DNA of 64,000 nucleotides from Gammaproteobacteria bacterium (GTDB lineage Bacteria > Pseudomonadota > Gammaproteobacteria > S012-40). The DNA lies in the NCBI GenBank assembly GCA_029881255.1, contig JAOUMY010000001.1, positions 744,001-808,000 of the forward strand, written 5' to 3'. Under the pieces are notes generated by a model. The model did not search any database. It was not told where the DNA came from and saw nothing but the letters and a program-made list of their open reading frames with translations. Both the position numbers and the translations under genes were made by a program. Shown one piece after another: positions 19,879 through 31,800 of the stretch (positions are counted from its first letter, which is position 1; each line of letters begins with the position of its first letter).

Positions 19879-20583
19879 TCAGTCGCTCAGGCTCTGACTT
19901 TGTTTTTCGGTCAACTGTGCAATGCCTTTGCGCGCGAGATCGAGCATGGCGACTAATTCTTCTGTGCTGAAGGTTTCGCCTTCCGCCGTGCCCTGAACTT
20001 CGATGAAGTTTCCATCGCCATTCATCACCACATTCATATCGGTTTCGGCGCCTGAGTCTTCCGGATAGTCGAGATCAAGAATAGGTGTGCCTTCGTAAAT
20101 GCCAACCGAGACTGACGCCACCTGGCCCTTCAAGGCCTTCTTCGGTAATTTGGCATTCTGTATCGCGTCGGCCAATGCGACATAACCACCGGTGATCGAG
20201 GCTGTGCGTGTACCACCATCGGCTTGAATAACATCACAGTCGACGGTAATCGTACGCTCACCTAATTGGGAAAGATCGACGACGGCGCGCAACGAGCGAC
20301 CGATCAAACGCTGTATTTCCATGGTGCGGCCGCCTTGCTTGCCCTGTGAGGCCTCGCGACCCATACGTTCGCCGGTGGAGCGCGGCAACATGCCGTATTC
20401 CGCTGTCACCCAACCTTTGCCCTGACCTTTCAGAAATCGAGGCACACGATCTTCAATAGTGGCAGTGCAGATGACTTTGGTATCGCCGAATTCTACGAGG
20501 ACAGAGCCTTCGGCATGTTTGGTGAAATTGCGGGTGAAGCGTATTTCGCGTAGTTGATCAGGTGCTCTTCCACTGGGGCGCAT
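19879..20583 (-). CDS. rph: Ribonuclease PH
   Basis: A 234-residue phosphorolytic 3'-5' exoribonuclease that trims tRNA 3' ends. It begins [20 protein letters not shown] and has [17 protein letters not shown] and [18 protein letters not shown], all diagnostic. Full length, unlike the frameshifted rph of E. coli K-12. It heads the rph-rdgB-gmk-rpoZ-spoT series, 48 bases downstream of the kinase gene. Confidence 0.97.
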   Translation of the reverse strand: MRPSGRAPDQLREIRFTRNFTKHAEGSVLVEFGDTKVICTATIEDRVPRFLKGQGKGWVTAEYGMLPRSTGERMGREASQGKQGGRTMEIQRLIGRSLRAVVDLSQLGERTITVDCDVIQADGGTRTASITGGYVALADAIQNAKLPKKALKGQVASVSVGIYEGTPILDLDYPEDSGAETDMNVVMNGDGNFIEVQGTAEGETFSTEELVAMLDLARKGIAQLTEKQSQSLSD

Positions 20584-20631
20584 AGTCTTTCCTGCATCTG
20601 GTGTCGAATGAATGCGGGATTATACGCAGCT

Positions 20632-21513
20632 TTAATTTTCAATTCGAGGAAATACCTTGCGAAACTCAGCAATGCTCTGTGGACGATTTTCGGGCTGTAA
20701 CTCCATGGCCCAGTCGATGGCATGCAATAGCTGAGGACTGTATTCGTCCTCAAACATTAGCGCGGCTGGAGGTAATAGATCTTCGGGGCGGCGTTTCTTG
20801 GCGGCGATCGGTGGTCGCCCTTCAATACAGGAACGCATAGTGGCACCTATGGCGTAGATGTCAGTCCACGGACCCAGATGTGCGTGCTTTTGGGTCTGCT
20901 CAATAGGCGAAAATCCGTGGGAAACCACAGGAAACAGACGAGACTCCGCCGACATCATCAATTTATGCGCCGCTCCGAAATCCAGCAACAAAGGTGAGGC
21001 ATCGTTGCGGATGAAGATATTGCCGGGCTTGATATCCAGGTGTAACAGGCCGTGTTCGTGGACTTCCTGCACGCACTCCAGAAAAGGGTTAAAGACCGTG
21101 AGGATAAAATTCTCACTGCGCTTACCGCCCTTTTTTTTGAGATACGCTTGAAGACTGATGCCCTTTTGGTACAACATAGCCGTGTATACGGTTTCGTTGG
21201 CCTGGAAAAATCCAAGAATTTTAACGATGTTTGGATGATCGAGAGCGGCGAGCAGGCTGGCCTCCTGGAAAAACAGCTTCCGGCCCTGCTTGAACATTTT
21301 CTCGGTTTTCTCATCCCGTGCGATGACATCAAATCCATTCTGCGCGCGGCGGGCCAATTTTGCTGGAAAGTATTCCTTGATGGCCACTGGTTGATTGTTT
21401 TCCAAATCGGTTGCCATATAAACCACACTGAATCCGCCACCACCGAGCACCCGGCCAATGCGATATCGGTCGAGTACGGTGTTTTCAGGTAAATTAGGTG
21501 GTAGTGGTGCCAT
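20632..21513 (-). CDS. Serine/threonine protein kinase (Hanks type)
   Basis: About 293 residues containing one kinase domain and nothing else: Gly-rich loop LGGGGFSVVY, catalytic-Lys segment VAIKEYFPAKLARR, catalytic loop HLDIKPGNIF (HLD instead of HRD), metal-binding LLDFGAA and a typical subdomain VIII-IX (FSPIEQ, GPWTDIYAIGATM). No membrane helix or sensor domain, so it is probably soluble. I start at MAPLPPNLPENTVLDRY; an ATG 18 codons upstream is less likely. It is divergent from yicC and upstream of rph. No PP2C phosphatase is adjacent. The target is unknown. Confidence 0.9.
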   Translation of the reverse strand: MAPLPPNLPENTVLDRYRIGRVLGGGGFSVVYMATDLENNQPVAIKEYFPAKLARRAQNGFDVIARDEKTEKMFKQGRKLFFQEASLLAALDHPNIVKILGFFQANETVYTAMLYQKGISLQAYLKKKGGKRSENFILTVFNPFLECVQEVHEHGLLHLDIKPGNIFIRNDASPLLLDFGAAHKLMMSAESRLFPVVSHGFSPIEQTQKHAHLGPWTDIYAIGATMRSCIEGRPPIAAKKRRPEDLLPPAALMFEDEYSPQLLHAIDWAMELQPENRPQSIAEFRKVFPRIEN

Positions 21514-21584
21514 GCAAAATTCCGGTTTAGCAGTTTTATCGCCGACTACCGCAATATTCTGAAGCAAAAATTGAGAGGTAACAC

Positions 21585-22457
21585 ATGATTCGAAGTATGA
21601 CGTCTTTTGCCCGCCAGGACGAAAAACTGGACTATGGCTCTTTGGGCTGGGAACTGCGTTCTGTCAATCATCGTTATCTCGAAATCTTTGTACGCCTGCC
21701 TGAAGACTATCGTGTTTTGGAGGCAACAGCCCGTGAACTGGTCGGCAAGTATCTTGATCGCGGCAAAGTCGAGTTGAATATGTATTTCAAGGCTGATCAA
21801 GGACGCGCTGATGCCACCGTGTTCAATAAGGACGTCGCAACTCAGGTGGTGAATCTTAGTCAACAGATATGTCAGTTGTCACCTGAAATTAAATCATTGC
21901 GAGCCATCGACGTGATGAAGTGGCCGGGGGTGCTTGAGATTAGCGGGCCGGACGTTGATCGGGTGAAGGCCGATGCGGTACGCATACTCGAGACTACACT
22001 CAAGGAAATGGTCGAAACACGCGAACGTGAAGGCGAGAAACTACGCATGGCCCTGGAAGAGCGACGCAAAAGCATGGTCGATATCGTCACGAATTTGCGC
22101 CCACGCATTCCGGATATCCTCAAAGGTGTGCGTGAGCGTCTCGAAAAACGTTTTGAAGAAATGTCTGTGCAGGCGGACGAAGGCCGATTGGAACAGGAAA
22201 TGGTTTTCGTCGCACAAAAGACCGATGTCGAAGAAGAATTGAAACGTCTCGAAACCCATCTTGAAGAAATCGAACGTCTGCTCAATCCGAAAGAGTATAA
22301 ACCAGTGGGTAGACGCCTGGATTTTCTGATGCAGGAACTCAATCGCGAGGCGAATACGCTGTGTTCTAAATCTATCGACGCCGATACAACACGTCTTGGC
22401 GTGGAGTTAAAAGTATTTATTGAGCAGATGCGTGAGCAGATTCAGAATATCGAGTAG
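21585..22457 (+). CDS. yicC: YicC family endoribonuclease
   Basis: A 290-residue YicC/YloC-family protein, beginning MIRSMTSFARQDEKL and containing WELRSVNHRYLEIFVRLPED and the C-terminal DFLMQELNREANTL with a final EQMREQIQNIE, all conserved family blocks. YicC is reported as an endoribonuclease that affects small RNA turnover. A good ribosome site (GAGAGG) precedes the ATG. It is divergent from the kinase-rph group, as is usual for rph-yicC. No clear terminator follows before the long gap ahead of the giant gene. Confidence 0.94.
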   Translation: MIRSMTSFARQDEKLDYGSLGWELRSVNHRYLEIFVRLPEDYRVLEATARELVGKYLDRGKVELNMYFKADQGRADATVFNKDVATQVVNLSQQICQLSPEIKSLRAIDVMKWPGVLEISGPDVDRVKADAVRILETTLKEMVETREREGEKLRMALEERRKSMVDIVTNLRPRIPDILKGVRERLEKRFEEMSVQADEGRLEQEMVFVAQKTDVEEELKRLETHLEEIERLLNPKEYKPVGRRLDFLMQELNREANTLCSKSIDADTTRLGVELKVFIEQMREQIQNIE

Positions 22458-22899
22458 TTTTTCTCGCTGATTCATCTTAAAAGTTTTAGTTTCAAAATTT
22501 TTCTCATCTCGTTTTTATTCTTTGATGTATGCGGTAGATGTTCGATCGTTCTGACGAGCGTCTATCGTTATTCACTTCTCAATTTCAATTCCCGCTTATT
22601 GTCTACTTGTAGGTCCTTAATATGTGATCTACACCAACTCCAATACCGGGTATATGTTAAACACGGTCTGAGGTTTCTATGATCGGTATCACAGAATCAA
22701 TACTTCAAATGCAGAAATAATGTGAAACATTTCACGGATCTGCACTATTTATATGGTTTAAACCCCTGCCTGGACGAAATTGATAAGCAGAATCCGCTTT
22801 TAGATTCAGAAGTTTACCTCCCATATCCGGTGTTTGAGTTTTGCTGGTGTGCGGAGGTTTTTACGTTAGTGCAACAGGAAAATTGCTGCCACACTGCTT
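22458..22899. other. 442-base non-coding leader of the giant gene, with a palindrome
   Basis: An AT-rich stretch between yicC and the giant gene. The only clear element is a perfect 14-base inverted repeat, GTGAAA-CA-TTTCAC, at 22722-22735, which could be an operator for a dimeric regulator. A reading frame starting at 22722 (88 codons) overlaps the giant gene start in another frame and matches no family, so I do not call it. I could not identify a convincing sigma-70 promoter. The length suggests a long 5' untranslated or regulatory region. Confidence 0.4.
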
Positions 22900-25800
22900 A
22901 TGAATTTAGTCACACTTTTCACGCTTGCAAAAGAAAAGAACATGTATGTTCTTGCGCGTGCCTGTGTGACGAACAACTCATTCTCTGAAGTTTTCACTCG
23001 TGACATTGTAAAAAAATTTAGCCGTCGTTTTTTATTCCTTTTATATATATTCATATTTTCGGGCTTTCTGTTTTCCCATTCCGCATTTGCAGTAGACAAA
23101 ATATTTTGGTCTGACACCGTAAACAAAAATATTTCACGCGCCAATCTTGACGGTTCATCTCCAGAAGATGTCTGTACCAGTGCCGACGGTGTGGTTACTG
23201 GGCCGAATGCATTGGCAGTTGATACGGCAGGTGGAAATCTCTTTTGGTTGGAGAGTGGCGGTGTGTACAAATCTGGTTTGGCGCCGCCCTGTTCGCGCAC
23301 TCTCGCATTTGCAGTGGCGAATATCTCTGCCAGTGGTTTGGAGTTTGATCCGGTCAATAGCAAGCTTTATTGGTTTAACACCTCTAAGCAATTGCAACGC
23401 GCCAATATCGATGGTACGAGTCTGGAGACGTTTACCAATTTTACGCCTACGGGGACGCCTAATCAGATAGCGCTTGATCCGATAGTAGGAAAAATATATT
23501 TCGTTGAGCGCGTAGTTTCGAACTACTTTATTCAAAGTGCCAATATGGATATGACCGGTGGTTCAACCACTGTTTACGATAATGCTACAGGGACGATAAA
23601 CGGTTTGGAAGTGCGACCAAATATCGGAATTCTATATTTTACAGATCAAAGTTTTTCAATCGTAAGGCGAGTCAACACTGACGGTACAGGGGTGTCCGAT
23701 GTATTGATTTCACCCGATGTGGATCAGCCCTTCGGTATCGCAATCGACGAACGCAACAATAATCTATATGTCGCTAACTTCGGTGGTGATCAACTGACAT
23801 CTGCAGGGTTTGACGGATCGCTGCCTACCACAATACTCAATCCGACAGGTACATCCATCTGGGATGTTGAGCTCGCGCTTGCCGACGATACCAATATCGC
23901 CTTCCACCCATCAGCAAACGGTACGACAAATAATTTTTCTACGCCAAACTGCGGTGGAGTCGCGAACTGGCAATGTGTTAACGATCAGGCTGGTGATGCC
24001 ACTGAAGGTCCGGTGGATTTAAACGACGCTGGAACGACTATTGACAGTACCGCAGCCGGCCGCGAGATGTTTAATCTCGTTGATAATCCTTCTTCGTTAC
24101 CCACTGGTACAACTATAACCGGTATTGAAGTATTCGCACGAGTGGGTCGTGCAGCCGCAGGTGCAGCTCCCTCACTACAGTTGAGTTATGACATTTCTGG
24201 AACGCCGGTAGACGGAGTATCCCAGTCAGGGCTGGCGAAATCCTGTTGTTCGGATTTGGTGTCACAGGCGTGGACAGGTCTGGCCTGGTCAATAACTGAC
24301 TTCAATGCCTTGCAAGTCGGTGTCGTTCACGATGGTGCCGGAACGTTTATGCTGAGCCAGATGTGGGTAACCGTGACATACACGATTCCACCCGTAGGCA
24401 CCAATAGCATCTCCGGGCGCATTTTTAATGATGCGGATTTTAATGGAACGGCTGCCGACTACGATGGCGGTACCAATGACGTCAACTTATCTGGGGTCGA
24501 TGTCGAGTTATACGATAACTCAAATGTCTATATCACCTCGGTAACCAGTGATGCCAGCGGCTATACGATTCCGAGTCTTCCGGATGGAACGTATAAGCTT
24601 AGGGCCAGAGTCGAGTCGATTAGCGCGACCAACATTCCTGAGATGACGGGCGCCTATGACAGCGGTTCTTCCGGTTTTGTCGCAAAGTATGGTGGCGCGG
24701 ATGCAGCTATTTCTGACACCGCAACCGCAAACAATGCTGGGCCGGGTGACAACTACACGACCATAACGCTTTCGGGTGGCAATGTAAGCAATGCCAATAT
24801 TGGTTTTGCCTATAATTTAATTACTAATGTTAACGATAGCGGACAAGGTAGCTTGCGTGAGTTTCTTGAAAACGCGAACGCTGGTGTGTTGGGTGCAAAC
24901 AATAAAGTCAGCCAATTTAGAATTGGCGTCGCCACTAACCAAAGCAATGCTACTGATGCCTGGTGGCGGATAAATCCCGCGTCTGCGTTTCCTCTATTTA
25001 ACGTTAATGCATCTGGCATTTCCATCGACGCATCAACGCAAGCGATTAACTCTGGAGTAGATAGTAATACACGCGGCCCCGAGATTGAGTTAAACGGAAC
25101 TGCATGCGCGAGTTGTAGTGGCTTTAATCTTAGCGCGGCCACAAACGTGACGATTAAAGGTTTCGCGATTAACCAATTTCCCGTTTACGGTATCAGCATT
25201 CCGATTTCAGCGACAGGTACAATTGTCCGAGGCAACTATGTCGGTACGGACGCGATCGGTAGCAATGACATGGGTAACGCTTCCTACGGTGTAAGTATCT
25301 CGGCCAACAACGTAACGATAGGCGGAACCAGCGCCGGTGATAGAAACGTTTTGTCTGGAAACAATAACTGGCAACTGCGGGTAGGCTCAGTTACCAATTT
25401 GTTAGTTCAGGGTAATTATATTGGAACGAATTATCTTGGTAACGCAGTGCTTACGAACGATGTATTGGTAACGGGAATTTTTCTATCTGGCTCCAATGCT
25501 ACCATCGGTGGTTCTGCAGCCGGTGCGGGAAATATCATTGCCGGAAATGATAACGGTATAGGGACCAACGGCGCGGTAACCAATCTAACAGTACAGGGGA
25601 ATATTTTTGGTACTGATAGCACCGGTACGATCTCTATGCCGAATCGTCGTGATATATCGCTTTCGACGTCTGCGGCAACGTCCAATATAAAAATTGGAGG
25701 CGTGTTGCCCGGTGAAGGTAACGTCTTGGCGAACGCTGGTTTCGACTACGGTATTTTGCTCGACATCGTAAACGGAACGAATGAATTTAGCGGTAACACT

Positions 25801-28800
25801 GTTCGTAACACAACACGGACAGGTATCTACGTACTCAACGGAACAAATCTAGTCGTACAGAAGAATACCGTATATAACACCGGTAGTTCCGCAGGTGACG
25901 ACGGTGCCACGCTTTTTCAGGGAACAGGTACCAAGTTCTACCACAATACCTTCTACAATAACTTCGAACGCGGTCTGGATATCGCAACCGGTGCCGCCAG
26001 TGTTGTTGCGCAAAATAATATCTTCGTAAACGAAACGCTACACGGCATTAATGACCCGAACAATCGTCTCGTTACCCTGAGCAATAACGCCTACTTTAAT
26101 AACGGAACGGCATGTGCGGGTACCTTGTGTGCGAGCGAAACAGGAACAGTCACAAGCGACCCACTATTTGTCAATGTTGCTAGTGGCGATTTTTCACTGA
26201 CCGAATGTACCAGTCCGGCGGTTGAGGCCGGTCTTGACCTTGGTGGCTCTCAACCCGATATGAATGGAGCCAGCGCGGGTAACTTTACCGGTACGGCGCC
26301 AGACATGGGCGCGATTGAATCGTCGTGTGGTATTGTCTATTCAAACATCTCTGGACGTGTTTTTGATGATGCCAATTTTACCGGCACTACCAGCGCTTAC
26401 GATGGCGGCGCCAGTGATTTAAATCTCGCCGGTGTCGATGTCGAGCTATATGACAATTCAAATGTCTATGTTTCTTCTACCGCCACCGCCGCCGACGGTA
26501 CGTATTCGTTCGCCAGTCTTGCAGACGGAACCTATAAAGTTCGCGTTCGCTCCGCGACGATAAATGTTTCCGCCCTGCCGGAAATGACCTGGGCCAATGG
26601 CAGCGCTTTGCTCGGTGGTCAAAACAAATCTGTTGACGATACCTCAACAGCTGACAACGCCGGTATCGGTGATACCTATACAACAGTCGCTATCTCTGGC
26701 GTCGATGTGACGAATGTAGACTTTGGTTTTGCCTATAACCTGATCGTTAGCAATAACGACAGCGGGCAGGGCACGCTACGTCAATTCCTGACCAACGCCA
26801 ATAGTGGCGCAACGACTTCGAAATCCAGTGTCTTCGACACCAGTGTGTTTATTCCAGCAACGCCTGCACAGATTACCTTGCTGAGTAATCTACCTACCAT
26901 GACCTCGGGTAGTATAACAATCGATGCATCAAACGCCGGTGTTGTAATCGATGGTAATGCGAAAACCTATCACTGTGTATGGATAGCCTCAAGCAATAAC
27001 ACCGTAAAAGGTCTGACCATACAAAACTGTACCCAGTGGGGTGTGCAGGTTCAGAGCGGTACTGGTAATACTATTGGTGGTGACAATACCGTCGGTTCCG
27101 TTATCGCGAATGTGAATAATGGTGAAGGTAATATCATCATCAATAACGGTACCATCTCATCCTATGGTGGTATCAAACTCACCAGTAACGACAACTTTGT
27201 CTACGGTAACCTCGTCGGTACAGATGGAACCACGGCGCAGGGTAATACCGGCTACGGTATTTATGTGCTAGGTGATGGAAATACTATTGGTGGCACTACC
27301 GCAGCACAGCGCAACGTGTCATCGGGCAATGTATACGGTATCTATTTTGTGAGCGCGAATAATAATATTGTCCAGGGTAACTATTTTGGTACCAATATCG
27401 ATGCGACTGCGGCGATTCCCAATACAACTGACGGTGTGAGGTTTGCGGCCGTTTCAAATGGCAATATTGTCGGCGGGCTAGTCGCCGGTTCTGCAAATGT
27501 CATCGCCGGTAATACATCACGCGGCATTTACCACTCCACAACGAATCCAACCGATACCAACAACGTATACGGAAACTTCATCGGTGTGAACGAAGGCGGC
27601 ACCAGCATCCCCAACGGTAACGGTATCTACATGATGAACGGTACGCTGAATCTGGGGAACGATGCCGAAGTCCAAACCAACATCTTCGGGCCGGTAACGA
27701 GTACGGTGTTGACGCTGACGTCGAACGCTACGATCAATATGGCCGGTACATTTGATATCAACGGTACGATGACGATGGCGGGTGGTAACTTAAATATGGG
27801 AACCGCCAATATTACCTATGCTGGTGCGAGCTGGAATAATAACAGCGTCGCAACAGTTGATCCTGGCACCTCAAGCATCGTCTTCGATGGCACCAGTAGC
27901 CAGTCGATTAAGACCGGTTCACTCGCGAGCTGGAATAATATCGAAATCAAGAATAGTGGTACGGTGACCTTACAAGATGGGCTTGCTGCTAACAATTTCA
28001 CCGCGCAGACGCCAAATACCTGGATTAATTTTGCCAGCGGTGCGACGTATACGATAAACGGTGCATTTACAATAAACGGGCAGGCATCAGGAACACCCGT
28101 GAAGCTGCGCTCTACCGGTGCGCAATACACACTGAATGTCACTTCAGGACCGCAGCAGGTGTATTTCGCCAGCGTGCAGGATTCAAACGCGGCGAGTAAC
28201 GATATAAGGGCTTACAACTCCACCAATGTGAGCGGTAATGACAACCTGGATGTATCTCCCCATTGGGTGTTCACAACTGCGATTGTTACGACGAATAATA
28301 ATGACAGTGGCGCAGGAAGTTTTCGTGAAGCCCTGACCACAGCTACAGCTGGTGACGTGATTATTTTTGACACCAGTGTGTTCAATCCTAGTGCACCGGC
28401 TACGATTAGTCTCGCATCGAGTCTGCCGGCCATGAGTGTTGGTGACGTGCTCATTGATGCGTCGAACGCTGGCGTCGTACTCGACGGTGCGAATTTCTAT
28501 AACTGTATTCAAATTAGTTCAAACAACAACACGGTTCGCGGTCTGAAGATACAAAACTGTATTGCCTCGGGTGTAAATATCATTTCCGGTACGGGAAACA
28601 CAATTGGTGGCGATAGCACCGTCGGCTCTGTTATCGCCGGCGTTACCCACGGACAAGGTAACATCGTAGTCAATAACGCACAGAACGGCATCCGTATCGC
28701 CTCGAACAATAATTTTGTCTACGGCAACCTATTGGGTACTACGGGTACAGCCGCAGCGCCGAACATCATCGATGGTGTATATATCCTTGGCAGTAGTAAC

Positions 28801-31800
28801 ACCATCGGTGGGACCAGTGCCGGTTATCGAAATGTGATTTCGGGGAACTCTCAGTCCGGTATCTATCTCAGTGCGGCTAGCAATAACCTGATTCAGGGCA
28901 ACTACATCGGCACAAACGACACAGCTACAGCTTCAATACCGAATGCTTTTTATGGTGTGCATATTGTAGGCGCCTCAACAGCAAACACGATTGGTGGCAG
29001 CGTAGTGGGTGCGCGAAATATCATCTCGGGTAATGCCGACGACGGAATACATATCACCGGTGCCGGTACCAACGGCAATATTGTGATTGGTAACTATATT
29101 GGTACTGATCGACTTGGCAGTTCCGTAATTGGAAATAGCAATGGTGTTGGGCTTTACCTAGGCGCACAATCAAACACCATCGGTGGCACGAACCCTGGTG
29201 AAGGCAACGTACTCTCGGGTAATAGCAGTGGTGTATTCATAACCAGCGCCGGTACCAGTTTTAATACTATTCTAGGTAACTATATCGGTACGGACGCGAC
29301 AGGTATGTTGGACCTGGGCAATACCAGCAGCGGTGTTCGCTTAGGCACCAGCGCGGACAGCAACACCATTGGTGGAACAACAGCAGCGGCACGGAATATT
29401 ATTTCCGGTAACAATATCAACGCCATTCAAATCGCAACCAGCTCAAATACTGTTCAAGGCAACTATATCGGGGTGAATGTCACCGGAGATGCGGCGATTA
29501 ATAACGGTACGGGTATTATTATACAGAGTCCCGCAACAAACACCGTCATCGGTGGTGCCACCGCTGCTGCGGGTAACGTGATCGCCGGTAATACCAATCA
29601 CGCGATTATGAATCTGTCTACTGGTACGACAGATATCCAAGGTAACTATCTGGGTACCAATAGTGCGAGTGACGCACTGCCCAATGGCCTGATGGGTCTA
29701 TTCTCAAACAACGGTGTGATTAATCTCGGTAAAACCGGGGATGCGCAGCCCAACGTGATTGCGGCGAATGGCGATGATGGCATTCAGCTGCAAACCGGTA
29801 CCATCAATCTCGGCAGTACTGTTGATGTAAACGACTTGATGGATCTGCAATCGGGTACGCTAAATCTTGCCGATAGTACGCTGAACCTAAGCGGCGACTG
29901 GTTAAATACTGCGGCGACAATTACTGTTGGCACTTCCACCGTGACACTAGACGGTACGGCCCTACAAACGATTACAACTGCGGCAGGCAACTTCAATAAT
30001 CTTAGTGTTACCAATGCATCTGCCTCAGGCGTTTTCTTCGCCGATGGTTTTAGCTCGGCGAACTTCACCAATACGACGCCTGGCAGTCGTATGACTTTTG
30101 CTGCAGGGGGCACCTATACAATTTCAGGAACGTTAAACCTAAATGGTCAAGCAACGGGTACAAAAGTAGTTCTGGTTTCGTCGTCTCCTGGTGCTCGTTA
30201 TACCTTTGATGTAACCGGTGGTCCGCAAACGGTTAATTTTGTCGATGTAACTGATTCGAATGCTTCAAGCAACAACATCACGGCGAATGACTCCACCGGA
30301 GTAGGTCAAAATAATGATAATGCGGAGACGTCACCATTCTGGATTTTTGCCGTGCCTGGTGCGGCCGTTAGTGGGACCGTGACCGATGACACCGAAGTTC
30401 AAATTCGCTCTGGTGGATCGACGATAGTCCTAACCCTAACTGGAGATACCTGGGTTGCCGCGGGAGCAACGTTCGACGCGCAACGTCAAAACATAATCAA
30501 CGGTATTGATTCAGCCCAGGCCGAAGCAAATGGTTGGGATGCAATCGTAAAGACCGGTCTTGCGCTTACCGACGTGGTGCGCACAAGTGATACGGTTGTC
30601 ACCATTACGCTACCGAGCTTTACCCACTACAACATCACTGCAAATGAAACCATTACCGCGACTATTCCGGCATCGGCATTAGTGACATCGGCGTCGCCAT
30701 TGGTCGCAACTCCAACATTTAGTATTACCAGTAGCACCGGAAGCACGATTTCGGGGATTGTGTTTGAGGACGCCAATTTTACCGGAACGGCAACCGATTA
30801 TGACAGTGGTGTAAACGATAACGCGCTAGCAAATGTTGTGGTAGCACTTTATGACAATGCCAATGTGCTTCAGCTATCGACAAGCACGCTCAACGACGGC
30901 AGCTACGCCTTTTATGATCTTGCTAATGCAACGTACAGGGTTCGCGTTATTAGCAATACCATTGCCGATGACGTCGCCGACGCGGGGAACACACCAAGCG
31001 GTGGCTTTAACGCCTGTGTGCCGGCGACGTGTTCCTATCCGCTCGCAGAAATGACCTGGGCGAATGGGGCGAAGCTCGGTGGTCTTGACAAGAATGTGAG
31101 CGACGTAGGCTCTCCGGCGCCAGGCGATACCTTCGCAAACGTTACCGTTGCAGGTGCAGATATCGCAAATTTCAATATGGGTTTTGCCTTTAACCTGATT
31201 ACCAATACCAATGACAGTGGACAAGGTTCTGCGCGTCAGTTCATTTTGAACGCCAATGCTATTGGTCCGGCCAATGCGACAACTGCCAATACGGCCGTGT
31301 TTGACGCCTCCGTGTTTCTTCCTGCGGTGGCGAAGACGATTACACCAACGTCGCCACTACCGGATATTACTGATGATGGAACCACAATTGATGGCTCTAA
31401 CAACTACGTATTGTTCAGTGGTGCATCAACCGGCGCTGGCGTCAACGGTTTCACCATCAAGTCCAGTAACAATATTTTAAAAGGATTGGGTATCCACAGC
31501 TTTAAAGGCGACGGTATCGAAATTTTTAGTGGTAGCGGTAACGTACTTGGCGGCGATATCAGTCAAGGTACGAGTACATTAAAAGAAATCCTGTACATCG
31601 TCTTCAATGGCGATGGTTTAGCGAATGGTGGAGATGCATCGGATGATGGTATCGAAATCAATAGCGACGGTAACTTTGTATATGCCACTTATCTCGGAAC
31701 AAATGGTGCCGTGTCCGAGGCGAATACCGGCAACGGTATTTATATCGCGGGTAACAATAATACCATCGGTAGCGCAGACAGTAATTTCAGTCCATTGATA

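Noticed and set aside
22722-22988. Plus-strand 88-codon frame with many cysteines, ahead of and overlapping the giant gene
   Set aside because: GTG start, no ribosome site, no recognised family, and it overlaps the signal-peptide coding region of the giant gene in another frame.
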